Shown: positions 45,465 to 58,165, counted from the first letter of the stretch. The stretch is DNA of 64,000 nt from Timema cristinae (GCA_039000515.1 JBCFYV010011164.1:38946363-39010362); one strand, 5' to 3'. Translations and numbers: made by a program. The notes: generated by a model not told the origin, from the letters alone.

Positions 45465-46166
45465 AGGCATCTCTTGCTCGTTATGACAACAGGAATCTCT
45501 TACTCGTTATGACAACAGGAATCTCTTACTCGTTATGACAACAGGACTATCTTACTCGTTATGACAACAGGAATCTCTTACTCGTTATCACAACAGGACT
45601 ATCTTACTCGTTATGACAACAGGAATCTCTTACTCGTTATGACAACAGGAATTTCTTACTCGTTATGACAACAGGAATCTCTTACTCGTTATGACAACAG
45701 GACTATCTTACTCGTTATGAAAACAGGAATCTCTTACTCGTTATGACAACAGGACTATCTTACTCGTTATGACAACAGGACTATCTTACTCGTTATGACA
45801 ACAGGAATCTCTTACTCGTTATCACAACAGGACTATCTTACTCGTTATGACAACAGGAATCTCTTACTCGTTATGACAACAGGAATTTCTTACTCGTTAT
45901 GACAACAGGAATCTCTTACTCGTTATGACAACAGGACTATCTTACTCGTTATGAAAACAGGAATCTCTTACTCGTTATGACAACAGGACTATCTTACTCG
46001 TTATGACAACAGGAATCTCTTACTCGTTATGACAACAGGAATCTCTTACTCGTTATGACAACAGGAGTCTCTTACTCGTTATGACAACAGGAATCTCTTA
46101 CTCGTTATGACAACAGGAATCTCTTACTCGTTATAACAACAGGAATCTCTTACTCGTTATAACAAC
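45465..46166 (+). repeat. 26-bp minisatellite with higher-order structure, 27 units
   Basis: Unit type: AGGAATCTCTTACTCGTTAT followed by GACAAC. Two main variants alternate irregularly (AGGAATCTC and AGGACTATC), with rarer marks (AGGAATTTC, TCACAAC, TGAAAAC). The marked order of nine units at 45543-45776 is repeated exactly at 45777-46010, a 234-bp higher-order duplication. Confidence 0.95.
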
Positions 46167-46184
46167 ACAAATCCCTTAATCATG

Positions 46185-46210
46185 ACAGTATATATATATA
46201 TATATATAAT
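46185..46210 (+). repeat. (TA)n microsatellite
   Basis: A run of about 11 TA units after the minisatellite. Confidence 0.9.
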
Positions 46211-48889
46211 GGGTATTTATATTATATTTCCCCTTTACTTGCTGCATGGTTAAATAGCCAGTGATTGATTACAATTTTACACAGTCCCTTGATTTGATAG
46301 TAAACTGTTTTATCCTTCATAGTAAAATATAAAAATATATTTATTTGCTGGAATTAAAAATGCAGCCACAATTTTTTCTAAAAATTCTATTAGGGTACTT
46401 CGACCTTATTATTGGACCTTCATTTGATTAATCCCTGAATACAAAATTCCTTTTTAGTCTCTGTGAATGGTACCAATTTCCCCATTTTCCAATGCAGAAT
46501 ATGAAAAGCAAACTCCAAAACTGCGTCATCTGGACAAAGCAATAAATTTCCAACGGCCATCAATTTATCGTCAATTGCGGTTTCTGTTCAAACTGTAAAT
46601 CCTCAAACAGTTGGAGCTAGATTTCCCATGAATCGACAGTTGTGGTCAACAGCGCTGCCAACACTTGAGAGAAGTATACTTTGTCTACCAACTTTATACG
46701 ATTAAATCATGATGCTTTCCCTTATGTAGGCTACTGGAGGGAATGTAGAGAGAGATTCCATTCTCTCAACTTGTATAATTGAATATCAATACCACGAGAC
46801 CCTTCAAAATTATTATAAATTAAATGATTATATTATTAAAATATTGTTATTCCTTAGTGGTTTGTTCTATGACATATTTAAAACAGAAGGTAATATACTT
46901 TATATTTGTGTTGGTTGGTGAAGATATGGATGCTATTCAAACGAGGTTTTAGATATGATTTAAGGCTCAATAAAATAATCATTGAATTGTAAATTTGGTT
47001 AAAAAAAACTTCTCAACTTTCAATGAGATTTACTACCAATTCTGTGAGATGGACAAGTGATAAATTTGAATTAGGCAGTTATTTCCTGGGTATAATGACT
47101 AGTTATTACTTATTTTAAAAATAGCAATTAACTACTCTGTTAATATCAATAATAATAACAATAATTACAACATATTTTTATATGATTAAAAATTAATTAA
47201 TATTTGAGATAAAGTAAAAAATAAAAATCTATGTTATTTTATAAAATAAATTCATCCCATCCCACTTAGGGATTTAAATTCAATTTTAATTGATAATTTT
47301 CAAATGTATTATACTATATAATGGCAACAAACTGACTTTACTGTAAAAGTTTAAACCAAAACTAATTAAATATTTTTTAAAGTAAATAACAATATTCTCC
47401 TATCACTTCCTGTACACTGTACTTATTGTACTCTTTATTGGTTTTAACGTGAGTAGCGAATAAAAGCTTTGACCAATGTTCTTCGGAGTTGAAAATGGCT
47501 TGATACATTTTCTATCAGAATAAATGTTTTATTGTTGTTTTTAAAAGGTAATACATGATTTAAAAATTGTTACCATTATTCTGTTAAAGCATCGGCTAAA
47601 GTTGACTTAAGCAATTGGTCCTATTGATAAATTTAATAAAAAATGTGCGGTATTCCATGCTGTAAAGTGGGAGGAGCCAAGGAGGGGCGGGGGCATAGCA
47701 ATTTATTCGGTTGGAGAATAAATCACATAATTTGACGAGGTTCAAAAAATATACAACTATACTGATAATAAGTTTATATCCTACCAACATAATGTACAGT
47801 TCTGTAAGGACTATAATTAAATTTGTACTACTTTTTCATTTATTGTATCGTACATAAATGTATATTTAAATATGCGAGATTGCATTATAATATTATGCCA
47901 AGAAATAACATATTAGCTATCTCTTTTTAAGTTGGCTGCCTTGGTAAGCTACAAATTGCTGCGCAGACTTTCATCTCAAACGCAATATTTAATTATACTA
48001 AGCGCTATTTCACAATTAGGTTTACGCCAAAATAAAATCAAAGTATTCATACATTACTTTTTACCTTAAAAGCCCTTTACTAAGAGTTTTATCCATAAAA
48101 AAAATGTGTGAAAATGTGATCTAATTTTTTTTAACGAATTTTTAAGCATAAATGCTAAGGTATGAAATAAAGATTGATGAAAAATTACTCTTTATTTAAC
48201 CTACCTTTAACAAATACTGAATATTTATATGGGATCACATTAAAACATTTAAAGATATTTAAGAAATAGCAGTGAGCTCTCCTCTTTAACTCGAGGTAAG
48301 AAGTTTCCTAGTTACTCACCCCTCTTTCTTATTGACATGACAAAGGTGTCTATGAATGTGATGGGTGAAGGGGATGGAATGTTTGGACGAAATAGTTAGG
48401 CCAAAGTAGTTCCAGAATACTGTAGTTTAAGTCATGTGGCCTGATAGTGATTGGTACTTTCTTTCCGACTCAGGTGACTGCCTTAAAACGATCATTTCCG
48501 TGACAGATTTGCAGTTCTTAATATTTTTTAGGAAACTGTTTTTAGTCGTGAAAATAAAAAATTAACTTTGGACACAAAGAACTGCCAGCATATTGGTGGA
48601 GACATCTTTTCGTGGATTGAGGGTAGTATGTTTAGTTGTGAGAATAAATTAAATTTTTAATTACAGTAAAAGGGTTGGAGTTCAAAATCAATTTAGATGT
48701 ACTGAAGCTGTTTATTCTTGAATTATTTCCAAAAACTTATATATTCTAATGGGGTAAAAATACCCTAATTGCTACCTTATTTTTATACACTTCATTATAA
48801 CTTTTTAAATGCAGATAGTTTGGATGAGTAGTAACATCCATTGAAAAATTCAATGCAACATACGACCCATATGGGCTATAAGCATAAAC
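46211..48889. other. AT-rich spacer
   Basis: No gene recognised. 46480-46700 is less AT-rich (CCAAAACTGCGTCATC, CGACAGTTGTGGTCAACAGC) but its frames are short. Confidence 0.4.
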
Positions 48890-49075
48890 ACTTATTACGC
48901 TAATTTATTAGGGATGAGACAGGTGGAGTTAAGAGTAAGTTAGCTAGCATTTGTCTGTAGTAGGAGTGGAAAACCATTTATTAAAATATGCCACACAAGG
49001 ATTCAAACACCAGCCTGCTGGTAATCAGAACTATGGTCTAGAGAGTGTATGTATGATACCTAAGACTATTTTACC
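48890..49075 (-). repeat. Diverged SINE, inverted
   Basis: TATTAGGGATGAGACAGG, GGAGTGGAAAACCATTTATT and CACACAAGGATTCAAACACC keep the inverse order. Confidence 0.4.
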
Positions 49076-50597
49076 ACAGATTCAGATAGTCCCTATTAAA
49101 TAATATTAAATTTACATTTTGTCAATGTCAAAAGATTTGTTTAATATATTTCAAGCTTATTACTCTCCTACGGATTCACAGCATAGAAATCGTAAAATTA
49201 TTACACTTCACAGAGAGACACACTCTACTGTAGAGTACATACGTAAATATTATCTATAATCATATTTTACCTGAGGAAGAATAAAACCAAACGAAGCTAA
49301 GCCATATGTAATATAATCAAGATAAATAGTTACATTTCCATGTAGCTCCACCCTAAATCCAAACGTAAATTAAAATCTCCAATATAGAAGACGTGTATCG
49401 CCGTAAGGTCTGCAATGCCGCCTTACATCACGGTATGGCGAGTTGCAGTACGCTTCAGGGGTCAACACATATAATCTAGTTGAAATTTATTAATGTGTCA
49501 TAAATATTATTATTTGTGAATTAGTGATGATATATTTTATTTGTGTGGGCGAGTAGATCCAAAAAACCCTGGTTAGATCCTAGTTGTTTACTTGGTGAAT
49601 ACAATGATTGCAGATTTATTCTATGGGCGTCGTCTACTTGAAGAGAAATATCTTCTTACTGCGGTGTTTCTTATGTTTCCGGCAGTTCTAAAGATTAAAA
49701 ACAACTAATACCATCATAAATTACACTTCATTTGTAGCTGACGATTTCCACACGTCTCTCATAGACTCTGCCATAAAATATGAGCGAAGAATGACCCTGG
49801 GCACAGGACGATTCCTGGAAAGCTCTATTCCCGTGTCCAGGTATTATTTTTCAAATTTTCAGAAAACGATAATTGTATCTACTATATTGTAAATTGTATC
49901 TACTTCTTGTGAAGGCTAGCTCTATGTTTATATACATTTTGATACATCTCAGATCTGCGACATTTCACATACGACCTCATTGTAAATTAGTCAGGTCTCA
50001 TTTTATGAGGCTTTTAATCTATAAAACTTAAGATCTAAGTATTTTAATTGTATTTTAACATGTTGATATATTTCACGTATATTTTAACGTGTAATATATT
50101 TTTAAATAATATATCAATTATTTTATAGTGCAAGATTTCTAAATTCCTGCAAAGTATATAGCCTCCAGTTTAATGGATACTATTATTATCATTACTCTCA
50201 AGTTATTTATTATTTTTAACATACTCTATCATTAATAGCTATGTCTTATTTTTTGTAACTAATGGTCAATATATATCTAGCTATAGCTGTTTATTTTATT
50301 ATTATACCAGTTTGTAAGGTACTTTTGTACTTTTCAGTGCTGGATTGACGGATGTCTCACGACAGTTGGTCGTCATTATGATAAAGGTCATTATTATCCT
50401 TAATATGATTATTATATTGGTTTTGTAACACATTTACATAAAAATCTCCATTTATCTCAAAACATTAGATTTAAAAGATATTTAAATTAATCTAATCATA
50501 TAAAAAATATCATAAGCCAAAGTAATTAAGAGATTGTGATCAGGTGAATGGGGCAAAGAAACAACATTTAAATAACGGGAGTTTGGGTCATTTATTG
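49076..50597. other. AT-rich spacer
   Basis: Nothing recognised. Confidence 0.35.
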
Positions 50598-50880
50598 AAT
50601 AGCAGAGATAAGGTGACCTGGTGGTGTCGGACTTCTGTGCTGGGGTCCGCGGTTCAATCCTCGGTCTCGGCACAGATTTATCTGATTACCAAACCCTTCC
50701 TACACCTCTGACAATACATCTTGTGAATGTGGGGAATGCCAGGCCTCCACCGTGGTTCGGATTCCACGTTAAACTGTAGGTCCTCCATTTGATCTCACAA
50801 TCACCCTACCATTACACATAAGCGTAAGTGCGTACAACCCGAACGGGTAGTAAGACGCGGTGATAATAATAATAATTATT
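50598..50880 (+). repeat. Full-length SINE, head type B
   Basis: tRNA-like head GACCTGGTGGTGTCGGACTT with B box GGTTCAATCCTCGG, body with GAATGCCAGGCCTCCACCGT, and tail AACCCGAACGGGTAGTAAGA followed by (AAT)n. The last ~45 bp are those of the type A SINEs, while head and body are unrelated. The inverted copy is at 2540-2822. Confidence 0.85.
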
Positions 50881-51479
50881 ATTACTATAATAATAAATCA
50901 GAGATAAAATCTTTCTTAAACATGGTTAAATTTATACTTATTTCTTTCTTTCCTCTAATAAAGGGGTATTTAAGCAAGTATCTCTATTAGATACGTATTG
51001 CAAAGATTCCTGGCAGTTTAGAATATGATCAGATCTGAATATTGGCCAAGGATACAGCCAGGGAACCGCTTGTATGTGGCCTAGGAGCATCTTAAAGTTA
51101 ATAAAATTTGATTTTTTATATAAGTCTTGTAATACAAAGAAATATGTTTATATTCCAATGTATTTAATAATGGTATCTAACTTCAAACAATTTTAAATAG
51201 ATGTTCAAATCGAAACACCAAAATAGTCAGCCTGACAAGATTTTTTGAGTTAGCGAGTTCAAGGGACAGATTTATAATTATGTATCTATTATACTTGAAT
51301 ATTTGTATGCGTGCCTGGGCTTATTAAACTAGATTTATCAATTGTATATTGTATTAATGAATTGTTCAATACCATATTTTTTAAAGCAGATTAAGTGAGT
51401 TCTTTTATTAAAAACATTTCGTCAAATTTGTTAAATATTTTGGCAGTCTCTTTAAAGGTATTAGTTAAATTGACTCTGA
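50881..51479. other. AT-rich spacer
   Basis: Nothing recognised. Confidence 0.35.
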
Positions 51480-52250
51480 CTTTAAATTTATGTCATGATA
51501 AAGAGTTAAAGCGACAATCATTATTTAAAGAGTTTCCAATATACAGTTTAAACGGACTTATAGAGCTATTTTAAAAATATTTTTATTAATTTCGAAAATC
51601 ATTTATCGGTGAACCAGGCTTTAAAAGGAATTTTTACCCCCAAAAAATTATACAGTGTTATTTTGTTATTTGAGAGATCAACCGCTCCTTAAATATCAAT
51701 ACTAAACTAAATAGTAAGATCTCAAAAATATACTTTTAAAAAAATTTGTCTCAAGTAAGCTACTGTTAAACAAATGTCTACCGCCAAAACTAATATACTT
51801 ACAGTGCTATTTGTTATTTAAAACACTCTCAATATACCCATTTGTAACAGAATAATAATTAGTCATAAAAATTATCTTTTTTAATCACCTTCAAATTAAT
51901 ATTTACCCAAAAAACAACTCTAGAATACAATTAGCTATTACAAATATTCCCAAAATGCCAAAATAAAAGTATACGTTATTATTTGTCTTATCACATGACC
52001 CTCAGATACACATTTTAAACAAACTCATTACAGACATTTGCAAAAAAAATTGAGTTTTCAAAAGTTTCCCTTCAGTAAACTACCCTTCAACAAATTTTTG
52101 CCCAAACTTAATGATACAGTGATATTGGTCATGTCAAACAAATATTAGATACATGCATTTTAATCAAAACCATTAGAGCCATTTTCGAAAGATTTTGAAA
52201 TTTTAAAAAAATTATCTGATCTTGTAAGCTAACCTTAATTTAAGGATTAG
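51480..52250 (+). repeat. Degenerate tandem array, period about 140-170 bp
   Basis: A recurring block of an A-rich CC(C/G)AAAA stretch, a short A/T stretch, TACAGTG(T/C/A)TAT and TGTTATTT-like sequence appears near 51640, 51785, 51955 and 52100. Between repeats a second block recurs (CTCAAGTAAGCTACTGTTAA / TTCAGTAAACTACCCTTCAA). Copies are strongly diverged, so this is an old array. Confidence 0.5.
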
Positions 52251-53649
52251 GTCAAAATCTAAAAAGGTACTGAGGTATAGCACTATAAAATCTAAATATC
52301 AAATTTAAGCAAATTTCATCTAGCTGTTTAGGATCCGTTGTTGGAGCAGACAGATTGACAAACTGACATAGGGATTGACAGATATGTAAAATCAACTTTT
52401 TGGATTCGGGTTTATATAAAACGTAAGGATTTATAAAAATCTGGAAATTGATTTTTCTCACGATAACAATGATATTTTCTCTTGGTACCAGAAAATAAAA
52501 ATATATAAATGTGAAAAAATGATAATGTTTAATTATTTAGAATAATAAATATAACTTAACTTTAAACTAATATTATTTTAGAAAATATTTTAGAAATAAC
52601 AATCCTAGTCTTATGTAATTCCAATAAAAGAATGAATAGTTAAGTTCATTTTTATAAAAAAAAAATTCAAAATTTCAGGCTCAGTTTTCTTAAGGTGAGG
52701 TAAGTTTTCTGATCCCAGCTGGTTCTATTCAGTTTTTTTTTTTATTATTGGTGACACATCCCCTCCCCAAGAAAATTGAACATTTTCTCGACTTTAGCTA
52801 ATTAGCTTAATTAATATTCTATCAGCCTGGATGGATAGTAAGTCTTAACGAAAAAAAATTAGTAAAATGCTCAAAAATGTAGTTTATTTAAGTATATATT
52901 ATTATTTCCTCGTCTCTAATTTTTACCTAAATTTTCACGATTTATAGCTAATTATTGATTGAAATATTAGATGATTTAATATTTGTGTCTTTCCTTAAGT
53001 CATTTTATAGCTAGATATATTTGTAGATTAAACAAAAGGTCATTTAGTATTGTGTTTCACAAAGTATCCTTTATCCGTTTTCTCGCTACTCTCTATTCTC
53101 ATCCCTCATTCTCTTGGTCAGATACCACCCGCTCTACTGGGCAAACACCTGGAAGCTTTGTTTGTGGATGTATTAATTAAGTTGCAAGATTCACCCCTCC
53201 CCGTATCCCCGTCAAACCTCTCATCTGCCGTTCAAATACTTCGTTGTGGTGGAACAATTACAGCTCAGACCTTCCTATGAGTAAATATAGAGCGCCAAAG
53301 AAAGAGGAGCCAAATTTTAGGATAAAATTGTTTAATGTTGATGTATGAATTTTAAATGAGCGTATGTACGATAGATTCTTAGGTATTTAGGTTAGAGCTG
53401 GGATATATATATATATATATACTTTCAACTCCAACAAAATTATTCACATGCCTGCTATGTAATATACATGTTAATACCACTTGTTGTCCGCAGTGCAATA
53501 CGAGAGTTTATTTGAAGTGCCCTGATGAAGGGGCTTAACATATTTAAAAAGTATTTCTATTTTAAGTTTGCCAAATATAATCAGCTTTCAGTTTGTTTGC
53601 AGCGTTTCATTGGAATGAGTTAAATAAGCCGCAAATATGTTGTACACCT
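52251..53649. other. Spacer with one possible orphan exon
   Basis: Mostly AT-rich. 52730-52850 may be a SINE tail (CATCAGCCTGGATGG-like, AGTAAGTC). At about 53050-53280 an open frame follows a pyrimidine-rich tract ending TCTTGGTCAG, a good splice acceptor, and reads IPPALLGKHLEALFVDVLIK then SSAVQILRCGGTITAQTFL to a TGA at 53278-53280. I do not recognise the protein. Confidence 0.35.
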
Positions 53650-53880
53650 TTTATCACTACCCATTCGTGCTATCAGTATATTTGCACTAAATGTGGTAGG
53701 GATGAAGGAAGTAGGATTTAGAGGAAGCGGAACAATACTACCCCTTGGGTAAAGGTTGTGAAACCAATAAAGTTGCCGGAGGGGGAGGGGGGTAAGAATA
53801 CCTTAAATTCCGACCACCTCATCACCGGTAAAGCAGACAAGATGAAACAGACGTCCGTGCTCGCATTCAAACTGGTTCAT
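53650..53880 (-). repeat. Diverged SINE, inverted
   Basis: TTTATCACTACCCATTCGTG (tail), TGGTAGGGATGAAGGAAGTA and CCGACCACCTCATCACCGG follow the inverse order. Confidence 0.4.
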
Positions 53881-54285
53881 ATAAGCTGCAGATAACTAGG
53901 TATAATTTCAGCAACATACACTTCGATTGGTGATTTGTTTTTTGTTTTAAAAAATAGCTAAACAAGTAATATATAATAATCCAAAATGAGAGACAGAACG
54001 TACAAATTGGGTTTGATTTCATTGGACCTAATGGCAAATAATTTTATAAACTAATACAAAATATTAAGTTCTCACTGTAATATAAAATTTAAATTTTTAA
54101 TATCTGGATAAAATTACTACCCTAAGCAATATTCTACGAACCTTAAGCCCATGGGTTATCTAAAACATGGTGCCTAGTAAAATAGTTTTTTCAAAAAGGC
54201 ATTGAGATACGTGGAAATGTGGAGGTTACATAATAATTAGTTATATATCCCGTTTTCATCACAAAGCATTGTTAGGATACTCAAA

Positions 54286-54540
54286 TTATGCAAATTATGG
54301 TTGGCAGGACATGCAGTGCGAATGGAAGATTCTAGAACCTTGTTCAAGCTACTGACTGGTAAATCCAATGGGACGAGACCATTGGTAAGACCTAAACGCA
54401 GACGAGAGGATTACATTAGATTGGGTGTAGTGAGAGGAACTGATTATAATTAGCTTAAGATAAGGATAGGTGCAGTAATTTTGTAAGGGTGACAACGAAC
54501 TTTCGGGTTCCTAATAGCATAGAGTAGTAGTCAAATAAAT
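54286..54540 (+). pseudogene. 3' end of a LINE ORF2
   Basis: The frame from 54286 to a TAG at 54451-54453 reads LWLAGHAVRMEDSRTLFKLL then GTRPLVRPKRRREDYIRLGV. The W-AGH-RM block, then G-RP--RP--R--D, is the usual C-terminal end of non-LTR reverse transcriptase proteins (RTE/jockey-like). The rest to 54540 may be its 3' UTR. It is a 5'-truncated copy. Confidence 0.65.
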
Positions 54541-56335
54541 CATCCAGCTACCGATAGCACCATACACAAAAACAAACTTAAAATATACTAACACTAAAAA
54601 CAAAGATTATTTAATAAGGGGAGGAGGAAACAGACCTACTACCAAACTTAAAACTAACGCCTAGCAGCGACGAAATAATTAAAATAACAAATTTCTGGTG
54701 ACATTTCAGTGAACCATTATGATATTTGTAAAATCATTATGCTCAATTTTTATTATGTTTCTGTAATAGAATCGATTATTTCATTCATTTTCTTTAGTTA
54801 ATTTGTGATATTGATTTTTTCAACATGTTACCGTAACAATGTATATTACTTAGTTTCACTTAGCTTGTAATCGACATTAAACCTTGGTAATCTAAATAAA
54901 TTGAGTGAAACTACTTTTTATTAGTTTGTTTTGACTTGCGGTCTTAGTTATCATAGAGATTATTATTTTTTGTAACTAACATTTGTTTAAAGCTAACTGA
55001 GCTAGAAATCTATATATAGCTACAAATGGTATCTACAACATTTTTATCTTATTTTATCCCAATAGCTTAAAGTCCAATCAGGGATTAATATGGTTAAAAT
55101 TTATACCAGATAACCCAGCTAGAATAATATCAAATACTTGAGTATAAAATATTTGCATTAATCTACCCTTTCCAAATTACATGTCCTTCAGTGATTTTTT
55201 TTCAACATCCCAAAAACCTGACATAAACATAAATAAAAATTACTCTACCTCTTTTTTTCTTCAAACAAAACTAAGAACATCAAGGAGTATACTTAGCGCA
55301 AACTATGAAATTGTCCCCGTAAGATAAAGAACTAACACCAAGTGTTTTCTAAACATTATGTGGTGATATGACACAAAATATAAATTAACAATTATTTGTT
55401 CAGAAAATTAATATGGATGTCAAACTAGATGATCAGTGATTCCCAGCCTGAATGGCGTGAAAATTTAGTAAGTAGCATTAAAAATCTTCTACGTATTGAA
55501 TATATTTTTTATTTCAACCTCTTTTACAAATTAAGATAATTTTTCTTGTGTTATTGGGATAATTACTTACCAGTTGTAATAATTCATCTATCATGTGATC
55601 AGCCAAAAGTAAGTTGCTAGTGCGATTGCACGTGTTTTAATTTAAAGCTCGCAATCCTCGGATTTGACCACCAATTCTCCTCTCTACTCTCTCCGTCTGC
55701 TGCCATTGCGGCCACGTGCGCAACCATCGAGTTTTCAACTCTTGACTCTCATAAAAACTAAGCAACGTTGTCGACTTGAAGTGGAAAGTAATTTTCTTTG
55801 TGCTCCGTCAAACATCAAATCTAATATTCAAGAAGTGATGAAAACAAAACAGTGCCAACCTTCACATTATTATTCTTTTTTTGAAACCATTATTTTACCT
55901 TTTGCACTGAACATTTATCTTTGTATAAAATAAGGAAATGAAAAGAAAAAACTTTATTAAAAATGTTGTTCAAAACACTAATACATCAGGGTGGTGGTAG
56001 GTATGTTGTGTGCGGAAATTTGATGATCTAGCAAGAATGCGTTAGTTTAATAATGTTGGTAGCCACCCTAGATTCTTACTAGTAATAAAATAATCAAGAG
56101 AATATATTAATATCAAAGATTACAAAACAACATTTCCTAGCTCTCAAATTCCTGTAAATGAAAGCTCTGACATTAAGGTGGGGATGTAGAACGCGAAAGT
56201 TAAGGGCAATGTTTTAAGTAGTTTTTATAACAAAACAATCTTTCAGTTTAAATAAATCAAATATTGCTCAACAGAAACCTAAAGCCTAATTTGCATCACA
56301 CGGTGACATGAACATAGAATATGGAATAAATCGGG
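54541..56335. other. Spacer with a small GC-rich island
   Basis: Mostly AT-rich. 55650-55800 is CpG-containing (CATTGCGGCCACGTGCGCAA) and open on both strands for short distances; no protein recognised. Confidence 0.35.
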
Positions 56336-58165
56336 TGTACACAATTACATCACATGTCCATTACATCGCGTTTTGGGAACAAATACATTGCAGGTCCATC
56401 ACGTCACATTTACCCCACCTCTCTATACACAGCTAACTCTACTCTGACGTAAAAATAGAGATGACTTGTTGCAAGGATAGTGTTCCTGACACTCAGATCT
56501 AACTCTAACTTTGTAGATAAGGCTAGTTACAATGATATTGTGCTTGACTTTCCCCTCTAAAGCCTCGTTTATATTGTAACACAACATGTTGTCCAACACA
56601 ATCCCAACAAGGTTTGTCACAACATAAATGTACTCCCAACTTGTTGGGGATATTGGACAACATTTTGGTGTTGGGAGAGCCGGTTGGAGCCAAAAAGTAG
56701 TGTTGGGTTGTATTGGATCATGTTTTGGAGATAATACAGGACCAACCCGACATGTTGGCTGAGTTGGGAGGTTCTGCTCATGCGCTATCGAGTTGAATGA
56801 GTCTCTAACCTTGGTGAAGCACGTGTTTTATTTTCGATTAGTTCAACTTTTAAAAATCAGGGCTTGCATAATTTTGTGAGCAAGGAATCGAACATTGCTA
56901 ATACAGTTAAAATAATTGATGTATATCAAAATCATTATGTTCTTTAAGATGTTACATGTGTAAAAAGCTATCAACTCCACTTTACAAATGTAGGTAATTC
57001 ATTATTACCATATACACACCTTCAATTTGACGCTTAGGCAAAAAAAACTTCGAATGCCCTACCGGTTCTTGTGTTTTGGTTTTTTCTGCAAGAGTACACT
57101 TTCTGTCATCACTATAAAGAAGAAACGGCAAGTAATATGTCGTTATATGTGGCTATAAATGTGAAGACTGATTAAAAAAAGGTGGAGGACCCAGGATGTT
57201 GGTCCAACAAGTTGGCGAAAATGAACGCAGCTTACTTTTCCCCATGTCTTGTCTCCCAACATGTTGGGCCCAACTTGTTACATATTAAACTAGGCTTCAC
57301 TCTCATTATGAAGGTAGGTTTGTTTGAAAGAATTATGTGCCTGACTCCCCTGGTTGGCAAAGTTGATTACAAGGATAATGTACCCGACTCTTATCTTGAA
57401 GTTAAGTAGTTAGTTAGATTTAAAAAGTACTCATCTGTTCCAAACAGGGCAAAAGTTAGCATATCCACTCTCATGTATCCATTTGCCAAATCATAATATG
57501 ATTTAAAAACCAATATTATACTGAGTTTCTGTCACTTTTGACAACCAAATTTTCACAAGAGACAATTTACAATAACAATGTACAAAAACAATAGACTGAG
57601 ATGCCTAGGCAACTATATCTACAACACTCTTAAAATAAATACACTATAACTTTGTTTTGTACTTGTCTGGAAAAAATTGTTTAGATAAAAAGTGTATATT
57701 TTTAATTTGAAGTTTATATTCTTATTTTATTATATCATCTTTGCTTCTCGCTGAACCACAGCAATTTGATTTTACAGATTCAAGTCCACAAGTTTGTTTA
57801 AGGACATTGGATTTCTGGAAAGCTAGAAACTCTCCTCCTCCCAAGGGAAGTCAGTTGATCCTATATTCCTATTGGTTGTACGTAGAGATGTGAGGCGGAA
57901 AAGTTTACCTTAATTTTTTTCGGAAAATTTTCCACAAGGAAAATTTAATGTTGGCCCGACATAAATTGTGTAGAGAGGTGGGGGAAACGCGATGTAATAG
58001 ACATGCGATGTAATTGTATATATGCACCCCTTCATTCCTATTGGTTGTGCATCAGAGTAGAGTTTGCTCTGTGTATAGAGGTGGAGGAAACGCGACGTAA
58101 TGTACCTGCAATGTATTTTTTCCCAAAATGCTATGTAATAGACATGCAATGTAATGGTGCTCAAT
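56336..58165. repeat. Segment flanked by inverted repeats of about 110 bp
   Basis: The minus strand of 56336-56455 matches the plus strand of about 58050-58165: CAGAGTAGAGTTAGCTGTGT / CAGAGTAGAGTTTGCTCTGT, GTATAGAGAGGTGGGGTAAA / GTATAGAGGTGGAGGAAACG, ACCTGCAATGTATTTGTTCC / ACCTGCAATGTATTTTTTCC, CGATGTAATGGACATG / CTATGTAATAGACATG. A partial direct duplicate lies at 57970-58020. The structure could be the two arms of a foldback element or two independent copies of one repeat. Confidence 0.55.
56558..57299. mobile_element. Non-autonomous DNA transposon (MITE), about 742 bp
   Basis: Left end TAAAGCCTCGTTTATATTG and inward-read right end TGAAGCCTAGTTTAATATG are imperfect inverted repeats, followed on both sides by palindromic CAACATGTTG-type motifs (AACATGTTGTCCAACA left, CCCAACATGTTGGGCCCAAC right). 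No transposase frame. The possible CTC duplication at both borders is too short to be sure of. A PIF/Harbinger-like origin is possible but unproven. Confidence 0.6.

Noticed and set aside
45465..46166. Regular short repeats that might suggest a CRISPR array
   Set aside because: The 26-bp units are contiguous with no unique spacers, have no cas genes nearby and lie in a eukaryotic genome. It is a minisatellite.
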